Below are positions 58,651 to 64,000 of a DNA stretch of 64,000 bases, one piece after another (the first letter of the stretch is position 1; the number at the start of each line of letters is the position of its first letter). Location of the stretch: NCBI RefSeq assembly GCF_051020765.1, contig NC_134929.1:20180635-20244634 (forward strand), written 5' to 3'. The stretch comes from Lasioglossum baleicum (taxonomy: Eukaryota; Arthropoda; Insecta; Hymenoptera; Halictidae). Position numbers and translations under genes: made by a program. The notes under the pieces are model-generated. The model had not been told where the DNA came from, ran no database searches, and saw nothing but the letters and a program-made list of their open reading frames with translations.

Positions 58651-61600
58651 TTCAAATCGACAATTAATTACTGAATTTTCATCGTTGGAATTGACTGAAT
58701 AAAACGTTACATCAGGAATATGACAAAGACTAATGGACCAACAAGAAATATCTCGAAAAATAACAATGAAAGCTGTGAACGTTCCGAGTTAAGTCCCAAA
58801 ATTTGTCTCTCGCCCGCTCGTCCACCCGCTATCGAATGGCGTGAAAGTAGCAACACTCTAAATTTCGTTCTCATTTTTCAGGGCCCGTGGCAGAGTGTGG
58901 GGGTCCACACAAGGCCCCATATCTGCAGTGCCTGCTGCCCACAGGTCCGAAATATACACGCAGCAGTTACCGTTTAATGAAGTCGTGCGGTAACGGACGA
59001 GAAAGTCGATTTTCGTTTCGCCGCTAATTGTCGCTGCCTTAAACTTTAAACAGTGTCCGGCTCGGCTGGTCCCGTGGCGTAAGGGGCCCGAGGGGGCTGC
59101 GACGCGAATGGGCATCGTCTTGTCGGTAAAAAGATGGCGCGATTACCGGGCGGGCGCGTGCTCACGCCAAATTGCCCTGCTTTTCTTTCCTGCGCGTTTG
59201 AATTTAGCTCGGTCCGGCCCGTGAAAAATGTCTCACCTGCTGTCTCCGTGCCGATGAAGAAATTCTGACAAAGAGAACCGTCTCCTCTGTCTCTCACCCA
59301 CAGGTGTCTTTCCCGTGCGACGTTGCGAAGGTGTCCGCGCAACAATGTGCATCGGGAACCCGTTCCACGGAGCTGATTGCGCAACCGTGATCGTCCGAGA
59401 CACTGTGTTCGAGATATCGACGGTGTGTGGATCATTCGGATCGGCGATTTTCGCGTCGGATCTTGACGCGGGATACAATCGCCGACTAATTACAGGCAAG
59501 GTCGAGAGACCAGCCTAGAAGAGGAGTCGAGGAGCGCATGTCACAGCCGTGCAAGCTGCACGCCGCGCCGCCGTTGCGTTCGATGCACGGTGCAACTCGA
59601 CAGACCCCCATAAAAGACCGACGCAGCTGGGTTTTTTTCGTAAAAATCCGGCCAGTGTGTGCGGGGGCATGTGGTCGAGACAGTCGCGAGGAGGAAGACG
59701 AAGAAGACGACGAAGAAGAAGAAGAAGGAGGAGGAATAGGTGGATCAGACTTTGAGCGAAGGAGATAGGAAGAGGTTCAAGACCGGAGTCGATGAGAAAG
59801 AGAGAGGAGGTAGAGACGAACTTCTGTCGAAGAGAGGCTCGACGAGGCTGAAGAAGGAAGAGCAGAACCGTAGGAAGAAGGATGACGGTGCCGCCGGTGG
59901 TGAAGGAGGATAGCAAGAGCCGGCAAGGTGCTGCCAAGGTGGCGGTTAGGGCAGCTGATCTTCGAATAGCAGCAGGTGAATGCGAAGAAGCTCTCGCGCT
60001 GCTGGAATGAACTGGGAGAGGGGAACGAGGTAACCGTCAGAGGGAGAGAGACGAATAGAGAGTAAGAGAGAAGGATAGATTGGTAGTTGCGGTAGATGCG
60101 CCGGTGGCCGTGGAGGAGGCGGTGGAAGAGGTGGCATCCACGCGTGCATAAAAGGTGTTTCGTTATTGTTACCAGGCGCGCGCTGCAGGTCCCTTGGATT
60201 TATTAATCTTGTTCTCCCGTGGCAACGCGCTGCGCAAGACCAATCGAACGCCGAACGCACCCCGCTGCTTATCGCCACCATGATTTCCATCTCGTCCCGT
60301 GCCCCTACACAGGGAAAACCGGCGTTTTACGACCTGCTAATTCAACCGGCGCAGCGTCCGCCACGTCGTCACCAGGGAAACTCAGCAAATTTATTCACCT
60401 TTCCTCGAAAAGACACCTGACAAAACGGTTCACTCGGTCCTACAGGCTGCGGGTCCTAAACGCTACCCGCCGTACTACTCGAAGGCAGACAAATTAATTT
60501 TATACACCTTTCCTACTTTCAGTCATCAAGTAGAAGGTATTCCATAAAAATGCATTTGATAAAATAATTGGTTTATGCGAGCAGGTGTTATAATAAGGAC
60601 TGCGCAAAGTCGAAATTAATTCAAACCTGTCATTTTTATGAGAATACGCACACCAAGTTTAGAGCCTGGTTTAGTGCCTCAATGTTAAAGTATAAAATTC
60701 GTAACATCAGGTGCTACATTCTGGAAGAAACTTCGATTTCGAAGAAATGACAACACAGAAGAAAAACACGTGGTAAAAATCTCAACATTCGAGTGCAGAG
60801 GGTTAAATGGGACAGGCGTTGATTACGGTGGGATACGGGTCTCTGGCGACCCTCCCTTCCACAGGAGGGCGAAGAAGCGTCGTTCCCCGGTCGGGAAGAG
60901 TTCTCCTGGCCTTTCCGGTGCCAATAAAAAAGCAACCCCCTTCGCATCTCTATTCCGCGATCCCGTTACAGGCTCGGCCGCCGAGATACACCGCGTCCGC
61001 TCGCGAATCGCCGATGAATTTATGACCGGTTCCGCGCATCGGAGCCACCGATGCGCTCGGAGCGCGTGCACGTACTCGATCAACGACATTCTTTCCCATG
61101 TCCAGTCGATCCGTTCACGACAAAAACGACCGAGACGACCGGGAAAACGCCAGGACCCCATCCCCCCGATTCTGGAAGCCTTTTTCCCCCATGGATCTGC
61201 GGTTTCTAGGCCGGGATGTCGCCGCTCCGAGACTCATCTCTTACGCAACGAGAACCGCGCCGATGTCTTACGGTGGTTTCGTTCGGAGAGGCCGAAATTA
61301 GTGACATGATAATCAATGAAATTCCTTTTAGCTTCCTTACAAGCTAGCTTTTCCAGAAGGAGCATCCATATCACAGTATAATTGAATGGGTGTCTAATAA
61401 GAGAGGGTATGTTGCATTTCGTAAAACAAGAAGGCATAAAAACAATTTGCTGCTTGACGTAGCACAATGAAAGCTAGTGTAAATAAATTTCTGGTATCAT
61501 CGTTAAGCACTACAAGCTTTGCCAAAGTAATTTGTACGCCACGTTGGTACAGGCTGCAGGGAAAAGTCTGTTTCAGAAAAGTAACCATTCTTCCAGAGAT

Positions 61601-62490
61601 TCATTCAATTGTTTTCCAGGATGAAAGGATCTCCTTTCATTCATCTCCATCATCGCAGCTATAACGATCGTCGAAAATACCATAAAAAGTGTAATTTAGG
61701 ACGGGAAAAAAGAGGATCTGCCGTGAAGAAAATTCGACGCAACGACCGGAAAAGGTCTCGGAGGAAGAGCTGCTCGAAGAAAGAGGGGGAGTAGAAGACG
61801 TTAGGACAACTCGGAGCACCTGCGTCTCATTATCGATCATCTATCGACCAGGGCCTCCAGTCCGGTCGAAGCTACCCTCGGAATCACTATGCGCCGCTAC
61901 GTATTCGACCGTTGAGGATCCACCCTGCGTCGTCGACACCGTCAGGTGCTTCTTCCTGGACGGCAAGTGCAGGCGGCGCGAGTGCTTTCTCGATTTAATG
62001 ACACGTTTGTCCCACACGAGCCTGGTCGGGCCACGCACACGCGCCTCGCTCTGCCTCGCTCTGCCTCGTCAGTCCTTCTTCCCGCGGTCTGTTCCCGGAT
62101 TTCCGTTCGCCGTTGCCAACCAACCACCATCGGCTCACGCATCCCGACCCGCACGACCGAACCTGCGAACGGGGAATTTCTTTCGATCGAATGCTCCTGG
62201 GGTGACCTCGGCTGTGGTTCTCGTTATACTACGTTATACTATGATCGATCCATCAGATGATGAGCATGGCGAAATATGTCTATTGAGAGACCCATTTCTT
62301 CAAAATTTGAATCTCCGAGAGCTCTTTCATTAATTCTGGAGTTAAATCTTACGATGTACTCCAGGTACGCAATCTTCTTTTAGGGAGATGATGTTCGTAG
62401 CCGTGAGGGGCCAATTGGCTCCTGATAGGCTGTGCTTTTTGTATGGTTCTTCCATTTGATGCGAGCAGACGTGGTGAGAGACCACCGAAT
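58651..62490. other. Non-coding stretch with purine-rich block
   Basis: No coding exon recognised. 59690-60130 is GA/GGA-rich on the plus strand and yields spurious Glu/Arg and Ser/Leu frames. Other parts are ordinary or CpG-rich. Confidence 0.4.
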
Positions 62491-62497
62491 GTGATTA

Positions 62498-62535
62498 CAG
62501 TCCTCGACAAAATAATAAGACACCTAGCATATTTT
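62498..62535 (+). mobile_element. Tc1-like transposon end
   Basis: TA followed by CAGTCCTCGACAAAATAATA and AGACACC, the usual start of insect Tc1-family elements (CAGT next to a TA target). No partner end or transposase frame was found downstream, so it is a truncated copy. Confidence 0.45.
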
Positions 62536-64000
62536 TAAATTTCTTATATATGTATGTATAAAGGTAGAAAATGTACACTGCGTTGTATGCTATATATTAC
62601 ATACTATTTCCAAAGTAAACATGTAAAATCTTAGGATTATATCGTGTACCATAGCGAAATTAGAGAAAGATATGTAAACACGGTCTGACATTAATTCGAC
62701 AAAGGTAGAAGACACTAATAGAAAAATGTTTGAAAAAAGGTAGTTCAAGAAAGTGTTGAAGGGATTTAAAATAACAACTGCATATAACAAAATATTCAAC
62801 ATAAATGTAGTGGTTTATAAAATTGTATAGTTTGATGAAATTATGAAAAAAAATTTGAGCGCAGTAAAAATATTGTAGGCTTTTAACCGCGAAAGTTACT
62901 ATAAATGCAAATGCGGAGGGTTTAGGGGTCGTTTCGACGGCGTGCGAAGGTTCTATGGGGTGTAAGGGCCCGAGGGGCGGGTCCCCAGGGATTCAAGCGG
63001 TCCTTATAGCCAGGAAACGAGAAGAAATTTATGATAAGAACGAGAAGATCGAACGAAGCCGCTGTAGGAGAAGGATGATGACTCCGTCCCACCTGTACGT
63101 ACACACGTACGGTGTGCGCGACACGCGCCCGTTCCCCATAGCCGCCCAGCTGCCAACCGTCTCGTCCTAGCTGCGAGGAGAAAGGAACGTACAGGTGCGA
63201 TCGTTAACTCAATTGAACTTTGATAAGTAAAAACGTGCAACCGTGTACACGCGTATTTAACCGGCGAGTGGACGGTGCGACGACTTTATCGTCGCCGCGT
63301 ACTGTTATAGTCGCCAACGACATGATCAATTATAGTCCCGGAATGCTAAGATCGATCGACGAAACGGGTCAACTCGAGCCACGCCTCGATCATCCTACAG
63401 ATCGCGTGCTCCTGATAGCGGATTCGATTTTGATCGAGGTATCCTTGATGTCTTTTGTGTTTCGACTATAAAATTTTATCGTAAGAGTCCTATCCAATCC
63501 AAATGCAATTAAGACAATTTTTATTTTGCGCAAAAATCCACAGTCTGCTGATTATTATTAAACCAAGATTAATCGAATTGAAGCTCGTCGGCCATCGTAA
63601 ACTATTGAGCCGTCTCCGAACGAAACGTAAGTATTACTTAGGTCTGGTCCCATCCAATCCAAATAAGATTCCCTCGAAAGAAAAACTGGTGGTCGAAGGG
63701 TTAACTGAGAAAGTGATGGTTTAAAGCTGACCCGAAGAAAATCGTTCCCGGTAGCAGCTGCTGGATGAATAGGCCATCTTCGGAGTTTTTCTTTTTTGCT
63801 AGATGAAAAAGAAGCAGAGGCCCCCATAGGTGCTCGTTTTCTGGGTTTCGTTGAACCCGAAGGTGTCGGAAGATCGCGTCTTATCCCGAAAGGCTCGTTA
63901 GTAGAGAGGTTCGGTATAATTACACGCGAATCGTTTCTACACTGTATCCAAGTGGCAACGATCGTTGGCCGGTTTTAAGAAAGAGAGAAGGAGCATTGTC
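62536..64000. other. Non-coding stretch to the window end
   Basis: AT-rich to 62.9 kb, then CpG-richer. A solo end of the TIR family (reverse complement CAGACTGTGGATTTTTGCGC) lies at 63527-63546. No gene recognised. Confidence 0.45.

Noticed and set aside
59515..59937. 140-codon minus-strand frame with Leu-rich segment
   Set aside because: It is the complement of a GAA/GGA tract, so the apparent membrane segment is a composition effect.
1..64000. CRISPR arrays, operons, ribosome binding sites, phage or insertion sequences
   Set aside because: The window is eukaryotic; none of these is present.

Overview
This is a 64 kb piece of insect nuclear DNA, most likely from a hymenopteran (bee or ant). 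The evidence is three animal genes with spliced exons and short introns, no operons, abundant CpG, simple repeats, and many small non-autonomous transposons. The species cannot be fixed from the sequence alone.

All protein-coding genes I can support lie in the left 17 kb. (1) At 1-792 (+) are the last two coding exons of the metabotropic GABA-B receptor subunit 1 gene: the end of TM7, the cytoplasmic coiled coil and the tail. (2) At 5085-8557 (+) is a complete five-exon gene for nucleoporin Nup54 (633 aa): FG repeats, a poly-Q stretch, an alpha/beta region and a coiled coil. (3) At 5474-6158 (-), entirely inside Nup54 intron 1, is a three-exon gene for an unrecognised 183-aa single-pass membrane protein. 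(4) At 10074-16788 (-) is a three-exon gene for a Glis2/sugarbabe-type transcription factor with five C2H2 fingers (589 aa). It converges on Nup54. A TATA/initiator pair at about 17.74-17.78 kb may be its promoter.

From about 17.8 kb to the right end (46 kb) I find no convincing protein-coding exon, tRNA or known microRNA. The long reading frames there come from purine/pyrimidine tracts or CpG-rich sequence. The region holds a short TIR element family with 8-bp target duplications (at least 14 ends or copies, five with recognisable duplications), a TTCGAA-rich palindromic repeat family, a foldback element with an 11-bp target duplication, a decayed CR1/Jockey-type retrotransposon with an (AAT)n tail, a Tc1-like end, several tandem repeats and one candidate TATA promoter with a GTCACGTGAC box. 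It may be intergenic, or the intron of a gene whose exons lie outside the window.

The genes show no shared pathway (neurotransmission, nuclear pore, metabolic or developmental transcription), as expected for animal gene neighbours. I did not find a new multi-gene system. The most useful observations are the nested antisense gene, the TIR family with a paralogous empty site that shows its insertion mechanism, and the foldback element.
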